Source: Candidatus Izemoplasmatales bacterium (GTDB taxonomy: Bacteria; Bacillota_I; Bacilli_A; Izemoplasmatales; Hujiaoplasmataceae). From it: a stretch of DNA of 64,000 nt. Position 1 is the stretch's first letter. Each line of letters begins with the position of its first letter. The notes under the pieces are model-generated. The model saw only the letters and a list, made by a program, of their open reading frames with translations, did not search any database and was not told the DNA's origin. Below, one piece after another: positions 35,373 to 45,586 of the stretch. Made by a program: the position numbers and the translations under genes. Where the stretch lies: assembly GCA_041649275.1 (NCBI GenBank), contig JBAZNL010000008.1:1-64000 (forward strand), read 5' to 3'.

Positions 35373-37793
35373 ATGAGTGCATACGTTCCCACGTTCGATC
35401 ACAAGGTCATCGAGAAGAAATGGCAGGACCGGTGGTACGCCGGCGACGGCTTCAAGGCCGTCGATTTCGCCGCCAAGCCGAAATGGTACTCGCTCGTCGA
35501 GTTCCCCTATCCGTCCGGATCCGGGATGCACGTCGGCCACATCCGCGCGTTCTCCTCGCTCGAGGTGATCTCGCGCAAGCGCCGGATGGAGGGGTACAAC
35601 GTCCTCTTCCCGATCGGCTTTGACGCCTTCGGCCTGCCCACCGAGAACTACGCGATCAAGACCGGCATCCATCCGCGCACCGTCACGGACAGAAACATCG
35701 AGACCTTCACCGCCCAGCTCAAGGCGGCCGGCTTCTCGTTCGATTTCTCGCGCGTCGTCGACACCACCGACCCCGAATACTACCGCTGGACCCAGTGGAT
35801 CTTCCTCCGGATGTACGAACGGGGCCTCGTCTACAAGTCGAAGGCCTACGTCAACTTCTGTCCCAGCTGCAAGGTCGTCCTCTCCAACGAGGAATCCCAG
35901 GGCGGCCAGTGCGATCGCTGCGGCGCCGACGTCGTCCAGAAGGAGAAGGACGTCTGGTTCCTCCGGATCACGGCCTACGCCGACAAGCTCCTCGACGGGC
36001 TCGACGCCTTCGAGGCCTCCGGCCGGATCAAGACCGAGGAGGAGAAGTGGATCGGCGCCTCGAAGGGCGCCACCATCGAGTTCGCGGTCGAAGGCGAGTT
36101 GGAGCCGATCCGGGTCTTCACGACCCGTCCCGACACGCTCTACGGCGCGACCTTCATGGTCGTCGCCCCCGAGCATCCCGTCGTCGAGAAGGTCCTCTCC
36201 CGCGTCCGAAACGCCGCCGAGGTGCGAAGCTACCGCGAGGACGCGAAGCGCAAGAGCGAGTTCGAGCGCATCGAGATGAACAAGACCAAGACCGGCGTCC
36301 GCCTCGAGGGCGTCGACGCCGTCAATCCCGCCACCGGGAAGCCGATCCCGATCTACATCGCCGACTACGTGATGATCACTTACGGCACCGGCGCGATCAT
36401 GGCCGTCCCGGGCCACGACGACCGCGACTACGAGTTCGCCCGGAAGTTCGGCCTTCCGATCGTCGAAGTGATCAAGGGCGGAAACCTCGAAGAGGCCGCC
36501 TTCACCGACGTCGAGACCGGCGTCCTCGTCAACTCCGGCATGCTCGACGGCCTGTCCGTGGCCGATGCCAAGGAACGGATCGTCGCCTGGCTCGAAATGA
36601 AGGGGATCGGCCGCGCGGCGACGCAATACAGGATGAAGGATTGGGCGTTCAACCGCCAGCGCTACTGGGGCGAGCCGATCCCGCTCGTCTACTGCGACCG
36701 GTGCGGCGTCGTCCCGGTGCCCTACGAGGATCTGCCGGTGCGCCTGCCGATGGTGGAGCGCTTCGAGCCGACCGACACCGGCGAGAGTCCGCTCTCCAAG
36801 ATCGACTCGTTCACGCAATGCCGCTGCCCGAAGTGCGGCGGTCCGGCGCGCCGCGAGACCGACACGATGCCGCAGTGGGCGGGATCGAGCTGGTACTTCC
36901 TCCGCTACATGGATCCGAAGAACCCGCAGGTCTTCGCCGCGCCCGACAAGCTCGGCTACTGGGACCGCGTCGACTGGTACAACGGCGGGATGGAGCACGT
37001 CACCCGGCATCTCATCTACTCGCGCTTCTGGAACCAGTTCCTCCACGACGAGGGTCTCGTCCCGAACGCCGAACCGTACCGGAAGCGCACCGCGCAGGGA
37101 CTGATCCTCGGCGCCGACGGCGAGAAGATGTCGAAATCCAGGGGGAACGTCGTGAACCCGATGGACATCATCGAGGAATACGGCGCCGACACGCTCCGCA
37201 TGTTCATCCTCTTCATCAGCGACTACGAGCTCCCGACCCCGTGGAACGAGAACGGGCTCAAGGGCTGCCGCAGATATCTCGACCGGCTCTGGCGCTTCCA
37301 GGAGAAGGTGGAGCCGAAGATCGGATGTTCGCCGTCAATCGAGAACCTCGTCCACCGCACCGTCAAGGGCGTCGGCGACGACATCGAGGCGATGAAGTTC
37401 AACACCGCCATCGCCAAGCTGATGATCCTCTCCAACGAAGCCGCCGCGCTCCCGTCGATCACCCGGGGCGACCTCGAGACGATGCTCCTGCTCACCTTCC
37501 CGTTCGCGCCGCACATGGTCTCCGAGATCTGGGAGACGCAGGGCTTCGCCGGATCGCCCGCGGACCATCCCTGGCCTTCGTTTGATCCCGCCCGCCTGTC
37601 CGACGACGTCGTCGAGATCGTCGTGAACGTGAACGGCAAGGTCCGCGACCGCCTCACGATCGCCGCCGCCGCGACCGAGGAGGAGACGAAGGCCGCCGCG
37701 CTCGCGCTCCCGAAGATCGTCGAACTCGTCGGCGTCCAGCCGGTGAAGAAGATCATCGTCGTCCCCAAGAAACTCGTCAACATCGTCCTCTGA
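35373..37793 (+). CDS. leuS: leucyl-tRNA synthetase
   Basis: An 806-residue bacterial-type class I synthetase charging tRNA-Leu. The HIGH motif reads HVGH at residues 53-56 and the KMSKS loop (GEKMSKSRGN) is near residue 585. Two zinc-type cysteine pairs occur in CPSC...CDRCG and CDRCG...CPKCGG. The CP1 editing domain is present (TTRPDTLYGATFMV and YGTGAIMAVPGHDDRD), so proofreading should be intact. AGGAGG precedes the ATG. The gene is controlled by the T-box leader above. Confidence 0.97.
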   Translation: MSAYVPTFDHKVIEKKWQDRWYAGDGFKAVDFAAKPKWYSLVEFPYPSGSGMHVGHIRAFSSLEVISRKRRMEGYNVLFPIGFDAFGLPTENYAIKTGIHPRTVTDRNIETFTAQLKAAGFSFDFSRVVDTTDPEYYRWTQWIFLRMYERGLVYKSKAYVNFCPSCKVVLSNEESQGGQCDRCGADVVQKEKDVWFLRITAYADKLLDGLDAFEASGRIKTEEEKWIGASKGATIEFAVEGELEPIRVFTTRPDTLYGATFMVVAPEHPVVEKVLSRVRNAAEVRSYREDAKRKSEFERIEMNKTKTGVRLEGVDAVNPATGKPIPIYIADYVMITYGTGAIMAVPGHDDRDYEFARKFGLPIVEVIKGGNLEEAAFTDVETGVLVNSGMLDGLSVADAKERIVAWLEMKGIGRAATQYRMKDWAFNRQRYWGEPIPLVYCDRCGVVPVPYEDLPVRLPMVERFEPTDTGESPLSKIDSFTQCRCPKCGGPARRETDTMPQWAGSSWYFLRYMDPKNPQVFAAPDKLGYWDRVDWYNGGMEHVTRHLIYSRFWNQFLHDEGLVPNAEPYRKRTAQGLILGADGEKMSKSRGNVVNPMDIIEEYGADTLRMFILFISDYELPTPWNENGLKGCRRYLDRLWRFQEKVEPKIGCSPSIENLVHRTVKGVGDDIEAMKFNTAIAKLMILSNEAAALPSITRGDLETMLLLTFPFAPHMVSEIWETQGFAGSPADHPWPSFDPARLSDDVVEIVVNVNGKVRDRLTIAAAATEEETKAAALALPKIVELVGVQPVKKIIVVPKKLVNIVL

Positions 37794-37802
37794 CAAGCAA
37801 AG

Positions 37803-37840
37803 CCACCCGTTCCGGCGTAACATTCGGTACGGGTGGTTTT
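37803..37840 (+). terminator. terminator of leuS, abutting the comFA start
   Basis: CCACCCGT-CCG pairs with CGG-ACGGGTGG around a ten-base loop, then TTTT. The 3' arm contains the GGGTGG that would be the ribosome binding region of comFA, and the ATG at 37842 follows the T-tract directly. Confidence 0.78.
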
Positions 37841-37841
37841 C

Positions 37842-39089
37842 ATGAAGGAAAGCGTGGGAAGGCGCCCGCCGGGAGTCTTTGTGGCCGTTCCCGGCATCGC
37901 CGGAGGCGTCTGCCAGCGGTGCGGGACGGAAATCACGGACGGCGTCTTCGACGAATGGGGAAAACGGTATTGCCGCGCCTGCCTCGCGTTCGGGCACGTG
38001 GACGAGGATACGGTCCTCTACCGCTATGAACGTCCGCTCGCGCCGGTCGTGCACCGCTATTCGCCGGCGTTCTCGCCGACGCCCGAGCAGCAGGCGGCCT
38101 CGGCCTACGTCCGCAAACGGATCCGGGACGGCGGACGCGCCTTCGTCTACGCCGTGTGCGGCGCCGGCAAGACCGAGATCCTCTATGAAAGCATCCTCGA
38201 CGCACTCAACGACGGCCGTCGGGTCTGCATCGCGATCCCGCGGAAGGACGTCGTCCGAGAACTCGCCGGGCGATTGCGACCGATCTTTCCCATGACCGGG
38301 ATCGCCGCCCTGTACCAGGGGTCGAAGGACGATGCCGGCGCGCATCTGATCGTCGCGACGGTCCACCAGATGATCAACTACCACGCCGAATTCGACCTCG
38401 TCGTCCTCGACGAGGCGGACGCGTTCCCCTACCGCGGCGACGCCTTCCTGCACGGACTCGTGACCAAGGCGATGAAACCGGACGCGGCGCTCGTGGAGAT
38501 GTCGGCGACACCCCTTCCCGGAGCCGCGAAGAACGCCTATTTTCTGCCCGCGCGCTTCCATCGCCGGCCGCTCGACGTCCCCGTCGTCGAATACGTCGAC
38601 GGCTTGAGGGCGGCGCTCGACGGCGGCGTCGTTCCGGCGGCGGTCGGCCGCTGGCTTCGGCGCGACGGTCCGACGCGGCGCGCCCTTCTGTTCGTCCCGA
38701 CGGTCGCCGTCGGACGATCGTTTTCGGCGGCGCTGGAGCGCCATGGATACCGCGTCGCGTGCGTCTCAAGCCGCGAAGCGGCCTCCCCGATCCTGATCCG
38801 GCGTTTTCGCGAGGGGCGCGTCGACCTTCTCGTCACGACGACCCTGCTCGAGCGCGGCGTGACCTTCCGGGCGATCGACGTCGCCGTCCTCGGCGCGGAC
38901 GACGGGATCTTCGAACGAAACGTCCTGATCCAGATCGCCGGCCGCGTCGGCCGCAGTCCCGACGCGCCGACGGGCGAGGTCCGCTTCTTCGCCGAACTGG
39001 CGGGCGCCGCGATGACGACCGCGATCCGGGAGATCCGCAAGGCCAACCGGACGGCGCGGAGCCGGGGACTCCTGGACGATGGTCTGTGA
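37842..39089 (+). CDS. comFA: ComFA-like DNA helicase
   Basis: A 415-residue superfamily 2 helicase of the ComFA type, which powers single-stranded DNA import during natural transformation. A zinc finger opens the protein (CQRCG...CRAC), then come Walker A CGAGKTE, the DEAD-like DEADAF box (VLDEADAF), SATP (MSATPLPG) and motif VI QIAGRVGRSPDAP. The start is uncertain: the ATG at 37842 lies at the foot of a terminator hairpin, without an unmasked Shine-Dalgarno, and no promoter is visible between, so expression may depend on read-through from leuS. It overlaps the comFC-like gene by 11 bases. Confidence 0.83.
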   Translation: MKESVGRRPPGVFVAVPGIAGGVCQRCGTEITDGVFDEWGKRYCRACLAFGHVDEDTVLYRYERPLAPVVHRYSPAFSPTPEQQAASAYVRKRIRDGGRAFVYAVCGAGKTEILYESILDALNDGRRVCIAIPRKDVVRELAGRLRPIFPMTGIAALYQGSKDDAGAHLIVATVHQMINYHAEFDLVVLDEADAFPYRGDAFLHGLVTKAMKPDAALVEMSATPLPGAAKNAYFLPARFHRRPLDVPVVEYVDGLRAALDGGVVPAAVGRWLRRDGPTRRALLFVPTVAVGRSFSAALERHGYRVACVSSREAASPILIRRFREGRVDLLVTTTLLERGVTFRAIDVAVLGADDGIFERNVLIQIAGRVGRSPDAPTGEVRFFAELAGAAMTTAIREIRKANRTARSRGLLDDGL

Positions 39090-39540
39090 GATCTGCGGCG
39101 CCTTCTTCGCATACCGCGCGACGTTTTTCTCGCTCGTCCGCCCGCCGCGGTTCTGTCCGCGCTGCCTCCGGAAGTACGCCGCGGGCAAGCGCGAGTGCGC
39201 CGTGCCGATCCCCGGCGGGCTCGCCCGCTTCCTCTGGGCGATCGACGCGGAAAACGTTGACCACCACCTCTCGGTGCTCCTGTACGACGGCGTCGCACCG
39301 CTCCTCGAGGCGGTCGGGGACGCCGCCCGGGGCAACGCCGTCGTCGTCCTCCTCGAGTGCGCGGAAACCGCCACGTTCGCGGATTGGTTTCCGGCCGTCG
39401 CGGCGTTCCGCGACGTGCGTTTCGTGTCCCTCTTTCTGGTCGATCCGGAACGGTTCGAAGACGCGTTTTCGAATCTTGAAGAAAGTGAGTCGATTTCATC
39501 GCGTCCCGTTTACAAACATCACAATTCGATGTTAGAATGA
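39079..39540 (+). CDS. ComFC-like zinc-finger protein lacking the phosphoribosyltransferase domain
   Basis: A 153-residue protein in the normal place of comFC, overlapping comFA. It starts with a four-cysteine zinc finger (CEICGAFF...FCPRCLRK) of ComFC type and a short linker (LLYDGVAPLLEAV) that recalls the ComFC region before its PRTase domain. The rest has no PRTase PRPP-binding motif and ends after about 150 residues, compared with about 220-230 for ComFC. The 3' end carries the hpf promoter, so the gene may have been shortened or be degenerating. Function is unknown; a role with ComFA is inferred from position. Confidence 0.55.
   Translation: MVCEICGAFFAYRATFFSLVRPPRFCPRCLRKYAAGKRECAVPIPGGLARFLWAIDAENVDHHLSVLLYDGVAPLLEAVGDAARGNAVVVLLECAETATFADWFPAVAAFRDVRFVSLFLVDPERFEDAFSNLEESESISSRPVYKHHNSMLE
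39509..39538 (+). promoter_or_regulatory. promoter for hpf inside the comFC-like 3' end
   Basis: TTTACA, 18 bases, TAGAAT, with a TGT before the -10. It overlaps the last codons of the upstream gene. Confidence 0.7.
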
Positions 39541-39574
39541 AGTTGCATCACATCCATCGAGAGGAGTGAAAGCC

Positions 39575-40111
39575 ATGAAACTGGAAGTCAGAGGCAAGAG
39601 CGGCCTGGAAATCACGCCGGCCATCCGCAGTTACGTCGAAAAGAAGCTCCGCAAGATCGAAAAGGTGTTCAACGAGGAACTCGAAGCCGTGGTCGTGTGC
39701 AAGTACTACCGCGACCTCACCAAGGTCGAGATCACGATTCCCATCAAATTCATCACCATCCGCGCCGAGGTCGAGGACAAGGACATGTACGCCGCCATCG
39801 ACCTGGCCGTCGACAAGCTGGAAGCCCAGATCCGCAAGAACAAGCACAAGCTGAACCGGAGCCTGCAGGAGCGGGCGGGACTCAGGGACGCCTTCAAGGA
39901 GGACGGCCTCGACCTCGAGGCCCTCGAGAAGGAACTCATCGGTCCGGTCCGCAAGAAGCAGATCAAGCTCGACATCCTCTCCTACGACGAGGCCTTGACC
40001 CAGATGGGACTCCTCGGACACGACTTCTTCATCTACCGCAACGAGGATCGCCAGGTCTGCGTGATGTACAAGCGCGACGACGGCGGATACGGCCTGATCG
40101 AAACCGAATGA
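39575..40111 (+). CDS. hpf: long-form ribosome hibernation promoting factor
   Basis: A 178-residue long HPF (RaiA/YvyD family) that dimerises 70S ribosomes into inactive 100S particles in slow growth. The N-terminal S30AE domain (LEITPAIRSYVEKKLRKIEK) is followed by a linker and the C-terminal dimerisation domain ending in FIYRNEDRQVCVMYKRDDGG, the hallmark of the long form. Start ATG 39575 follows GAGAGGAGTGA. It is upstream of secA, the classical Bacillota arrangement. Confidence 0.94.
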   Translation: MKLEVRGKSGLEITPAIRSYVEKKLRKIEKVFNEELEAVVVCKYYRDLTKVEITIPIKFITIRAEVEDKDMYAAIDLAVDKLEAQIRKNKHKLNRSLQERAGLRDAFKEDGLDLEALEKELIGPVRKKQIKLDILSYDEALTQMGLLGHDFFIYRNEDRQVCVMYKRDDGGYGLIETE

Positions 40112-40117
40112 AGCCGA

Positions 40118-40146
40118 GGGTGACCTTAAAAAGGTCACTCTTTTTT
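40118..40146 (+). terminator. intrinsic terminator of hpf
   Basis: GGGTGACCTT/AAGGTCACTC stem, three-base loop and six T. Confidence 0.9.
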
Positions 40147-40163
40147 CGGAGCGGGAATTTCAG

Positions 40164-40193
40164 TTGTCGTTCATCACGATTCTATGGTATGAT
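40164..40193 (+). promoter_or_regulatory. promoter of the secA-prfB operon
   Basis: TTGTCG, 18 bases, TATGAT, with TGG before the -10. Confidence 0.7.
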
Positions 40194-40219
40194 ATTAAAT
40201 GTCAAATAGAGGTGACCCC

Positions 40220-42709
<2,490 letters not shown>

Positions 42710-42724
42710 AACGAGGGTTCTCCC

Positions 42725-43825
42725 ATGACCTACCCGGAACTGAAGGTGCTGCTCGCCGAACTCGACGACGAGTACGCGAAGATGTCGGATTCGTTCGACC
42801 ATAACGGCTATGCCTCCCGGATCGCCGAACTCGATGCGAAGACGAAGGCGGACGGCTTCTGGAACGACCAGAAGTCGGCCCAGGCGGTCATCGCCGAACT
42901 GAACGAATGCCGCTTTCTCGTCGGTCTCCGGGACGAGATCAGGGACATCCTCGAGACCCTCCGGATGACGTACGAACTCGCCCTCATCGACGAGACCATC
43001 GACCTGACTCAGGTCGAAGCCGACGCCCTGCGCTTCCGCCAGAAGATCGCCGACCTGTCGGTCCGCCTCTTCCTCTCCAAGCCCTACGACAAGTTCAACG
43101 CGATCATCGAGTTTCATCCGGGCGCGGGCGGGACGGAATCGCAGGACTGGGCGCAGATGCTCTACCGCATGTATCTCCGCTGGGCCGAGTCGCGCCGCTT
43201 CAAGGTGACCGTGCTCGAATACGAGGACGGCCAGGAGGCGGGGTTGAAGTCGGCCACGATCCAGGTCGCCGGCAAGAACGCCTACGGCTACCTCAAGGCC
43301 GAATCGGGCGTCCACCGCCTCGTCCGGATCTCGCCGTTCGACGCCGCCGGACGCCGCCACACGAGCTTCGCCTCCGTCTCGGTCGTCCCCGAACTCGACG
43401 ACTCGATCGACATCCAGATCCCCGACGGCGACCTGCGCATCGACGTCTACCGCTCGAGCGGCAACGGCGGCCAGGGGGTCAACACGACCGACTCCGCAGT
43501 CCGCATCACGCATCTGCCGACGCGGATCGTCGTCACCTGCCAGAACGAGCGCAGCCAGATCCAGAACCGCGAGACCGCGATGAAGGTCCTCAAGGGCAAA
43601 CTCTACCAGCTCGAACTCGAGAAGAAGCAGCAGGAACTCTCCGGGCTGATGACGAACACCGTCTCGAACGCGTTCGGATCGCAGATCCGCTCGTACGTCT
43701 TCTGCCCCTACACGATGGTCAAGGATCATCGGACGGGCGAGGAGACGGGCAACGTCCAAAAGGTCATGGACGGCGATCTCGATCCGTTCATCAACGCATA
43801 CCTGATCCAGAACAGCGCGTCCTGA
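42725..43825 (+). CDS. prfB: peptide chain release factor 2 (no frameshift)
   Basis: A 366-residue RF2 that recognises UAA and UGA stops. The tripeptide anticodon motif SPF (VRISPFDAAGRR) distinguishes it from RF1. The GGQ motif, which triggers peptide release, is at residues 248-250 (SSGNGGQGVNTTDSAVR). The frame is continuous from the ATG at 42725; the usual in-frame UGA with programmed +1 frameshift near codon 25 is absent, so autoregulation by that mechanism is lost. Its presence agrees with UGA being a stop in this genome. Confidence 0.96.
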   Translation: MTYPELKVLLAELDDEYAKMSDSFDHNGYASRIAELDAKTKADGFWNDQKSAQAVIAELNECRFLVGLRDEIRDILETLRMTYELALIDETIDLTQVEADALRFRQKIADLSVRLFLSKPYDKFNAIIEFHPGAGGTESQDWAQMLYRMYLRWAESRRFKVTVLEYEDGQEAGLKSATIQVAGKNAYGYLKAESGVHRLVRISPFDAAGRRHTSFASVSVVPELDDSIDIQIPDGDLRIDVYRSSGNGGQGVNTTDSAVRITHLPTRIVVTCQNERSQIQNRETAMKVLKGKLYQLELEKKQQELSGLMTNTVSNAFGSQIRSYVFCPYTMVKDHRTGEETGNVQKVMDGDLDPFINAYLIQNSAS

Positions 43826-43845
43826 GGGGACGACAAGAGGAACGT

Positions 43846-44802
43846 ATGGACGTCAACGGCACGAAACGCACTTTCCGGATCCGCCGCATCGGCAAGATCG
43901 AACAGTACTTCTGGCTCACCCTCGGCATCTTCGTGATGGCCGTCGCGTATTATTTCTTCGTGCTGCCCTCCGGCCTCGTGACCGGCGGCGCCACCGGCAT
44001 TGCGATCATCATGACGCGCTTTTTCCCGAACGTTCCGCTGTCCGCGTTCTCGCTCATTTTCAACACCGTGTTCATGATGCTCGCGCTCGCCTTCCTCGGG
44101 AAGAAGGAGTTCCTCAACACGGTCATGGGATCGCTCATGTTCCCGGCGTTCCTCGCCTTCTTCGAATTCGTCTTTCCCGATCCGTCCGCGCTCTACGGCG
44201 AAGGCGACCTTTTGCTCGTCAGCCTCTACGCCGGCATGCTCATCGGCGCCGGCTTCGGGATCGTCTGCAAATACGGCGGATCGACCGGCGGCACCGACAT
44301 CGCGATCAAGGTCGTGAAGCGGTACACCCCGCTTTCGCTCTCCGCTTCGGTCTACGTCGTCGAGGCGTCGATCATCGTCGCCGGCGCCCTGACCTTTCCG
44401 ACCGGTCTCAACGAAGGCATCCTGACGGCGCTCTACGCGATCGTCGTCGTCTTCATCTCCGGCAAGGTCTCCGACTCGATCGTGATCGGATCGCAGTCGA
44501 AGAAGGCAGTCAACATCATCACCGACCACCCCAGGGAGATCAAGACGGAGATCTACAAGATCCTCCGCCGCGGCATGACCGAGATCCAGAGCCAGGGCGG
44601 ATACACCGAGAACAGGAAGACGATGCTCGTCATCGTCATCCTGAACGACGAGTACCACATCGTCCGCAACATCATCGTCAACACCGATCCGAAAGCATTC
44701 GTCTACGTGACTCCGGCCTCGGAGATCCACGGCGAATGGTCGAGCAGGGAAGAGGCGGTCGTGCGCCATGAGGACGGTCAAGAGCTTCTCCAGAAACGCT
44801 AG
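43846..44802 (+). CDS. YitT family membrane protein (DUF161/DUF2179)
   Basis: A 318-residue membrane protein of the YitT family with about five or six transmembrane helices (for example YFWLTLGIFVMAVAYYFFVL, LLLVSLYAGMLIGAGFGIV). It carries the repeated family motif GLVTGGATGIAII and YGGSTGGTDIAIK, and a soluble DUF2179 domain at the end (residues about 225-310, IYKILRRGMTEIQSQGGYTE). The transported substrate, if any, is unknown. Start ATG 43846 follows AAGAGGA. The end overlaps recX by 35 bases, so the two genes are coupled. Confidence 0.88.
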   Translation: MDVNGTKRTFRIRRIGKIEQYFWLTLGIFVMAVAYYFFVLPSGLVTGGATGIAIIMTRFFPNVPLSAFSLIFNTVFMMLALAFLGKKEFLNTVMGSLMFPAFLAFFEFVFPDPSALYGEGDLLLVSLYAGMLIGAGFGIVCKYGGSTGGTDIAIKVVKRYTPLSLSASVYVVEASIIVAGALTFPTGLNEGILTALYAIVVVFISGKVSDSIVIGSQSKKAVNIITDHPREIKTEIYKILRRGMTEIQSQGGYTENRKTMLVIVILNDEYHIVRNIIVNTDPKAFVYVTPASEIHGEWSSREEAVVRHEDGQELLQKR

Positions 44803-45586
44803 GGGCGACTACGAGGTCGCCATCGCGGGGGACGACGGCGTCGTCGCCCCGTTTCGGCTTTCCGAAGACCTCGTCGTCGAATACCGCCTGCTTCCCGGCC
44901 GGACCCTCGAGGAGGCCGACTACCGCCGGCTCCTTTCTGACGCCGACGCCGACGGCCTCTACGGCGCCGCGCTCCGGTCGATCGCGCGGGCGCCGCGTAC
45001 TTCACGCGAGATCCGCGCCTTCCTCGCGGCCCGGACCGAGGATCCGACGCTCGCCGACCGGGTCTACGCGAAACTGCTCGCGAAGGGGTACGTCGACGAC
45101 CTCGCCTACGCGCTCGCCTACGTCGACTACCATTTCGGCACGCGGCGCGACGGCCCGGTGAAACTGCGCTTCGACCTCGAGCGCAAGGGCGTCTTCCGCG
45201 ACTACGTCGAGGAGGCCGTGTCCGGGCTGGACTCGAAGGCCGTCGCCCGCAACCTCGCCTGCCTGTTCGACCGGCGGCTTCCGCAGCTTTCCTCCCGGCC
45301 CCGCGCCAAGGCGGTCCGGGCGATGAAGACCCACCTCCTCCAGCGGGGGTACGACCCGTCCGTCGCGATCGCCTACGTCGACGGCCGTCTGGCCGACTTT
45401 CCCGCCGGGGAAGACGAAGAGAAGAAGGCCGCGACCGACCTCGTCAAGGCGAGGAAGCGGCTCTCGGCGAAGGGAATCGACGGCCATGCCCTCCGGGCGA
45501 AGCTGATCCAGGCGCTCATGAACAAGGGCTACCGCTACGATACGATCCGACGCGTCATCGACAAGGAGGAAGACGATGAATCCTAA
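44768..45586 (+). CDS. recX: regulatory protein RecX
   Basis: A 272-residue RecX, a modulator (usually inhibitor) of RecA filament growth. Three-helix repeats are seen: LRSIARAPRTSREIRAFLA, GYVDDLAYALAYVDYH, then FDLERKGVFRDYVEEAV, and a C-terminal repeat MNKGYRYDTIRRVI. The first 60 residues form the extra N-terminal part found in Bacillota RecX. It overlaps both neighbours, the YitT gene by 35 bases and glgB by 11 bases, which ties it to the glycogen genes in one transcript. Confidence 0.85.
   Translation: MRTVKSFSRNARGDYEVAIAGDDGVVAPFRLSEDLVVEYRLLPGRTLEEADYRRLLSDADADGLYGAALRSIARAPRTSREIRAFLAARTEDPTLADRVYAKLLAKGYVDDLAYALAYVDYHFGTRRDGPVKLRFDLERKGVFRDYVEEAVSGLDSKAVARNLACLFDRRLPQLSSRPRAKAVRAMKTHLLQRGYDPSVAIAYVDGRLADFPAGEDEEKKAATDLVKARKRLSAKGIDGHALRAKLIQALMNKGYRYDTIRRVIDKEEDDES

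Noticed and set aside
42770..42810. Programmed frameshift site in prfB
   Set aside because: The RF2 frame is continuous with family similarity on both sides of the usual site and has no in-frame UGA.
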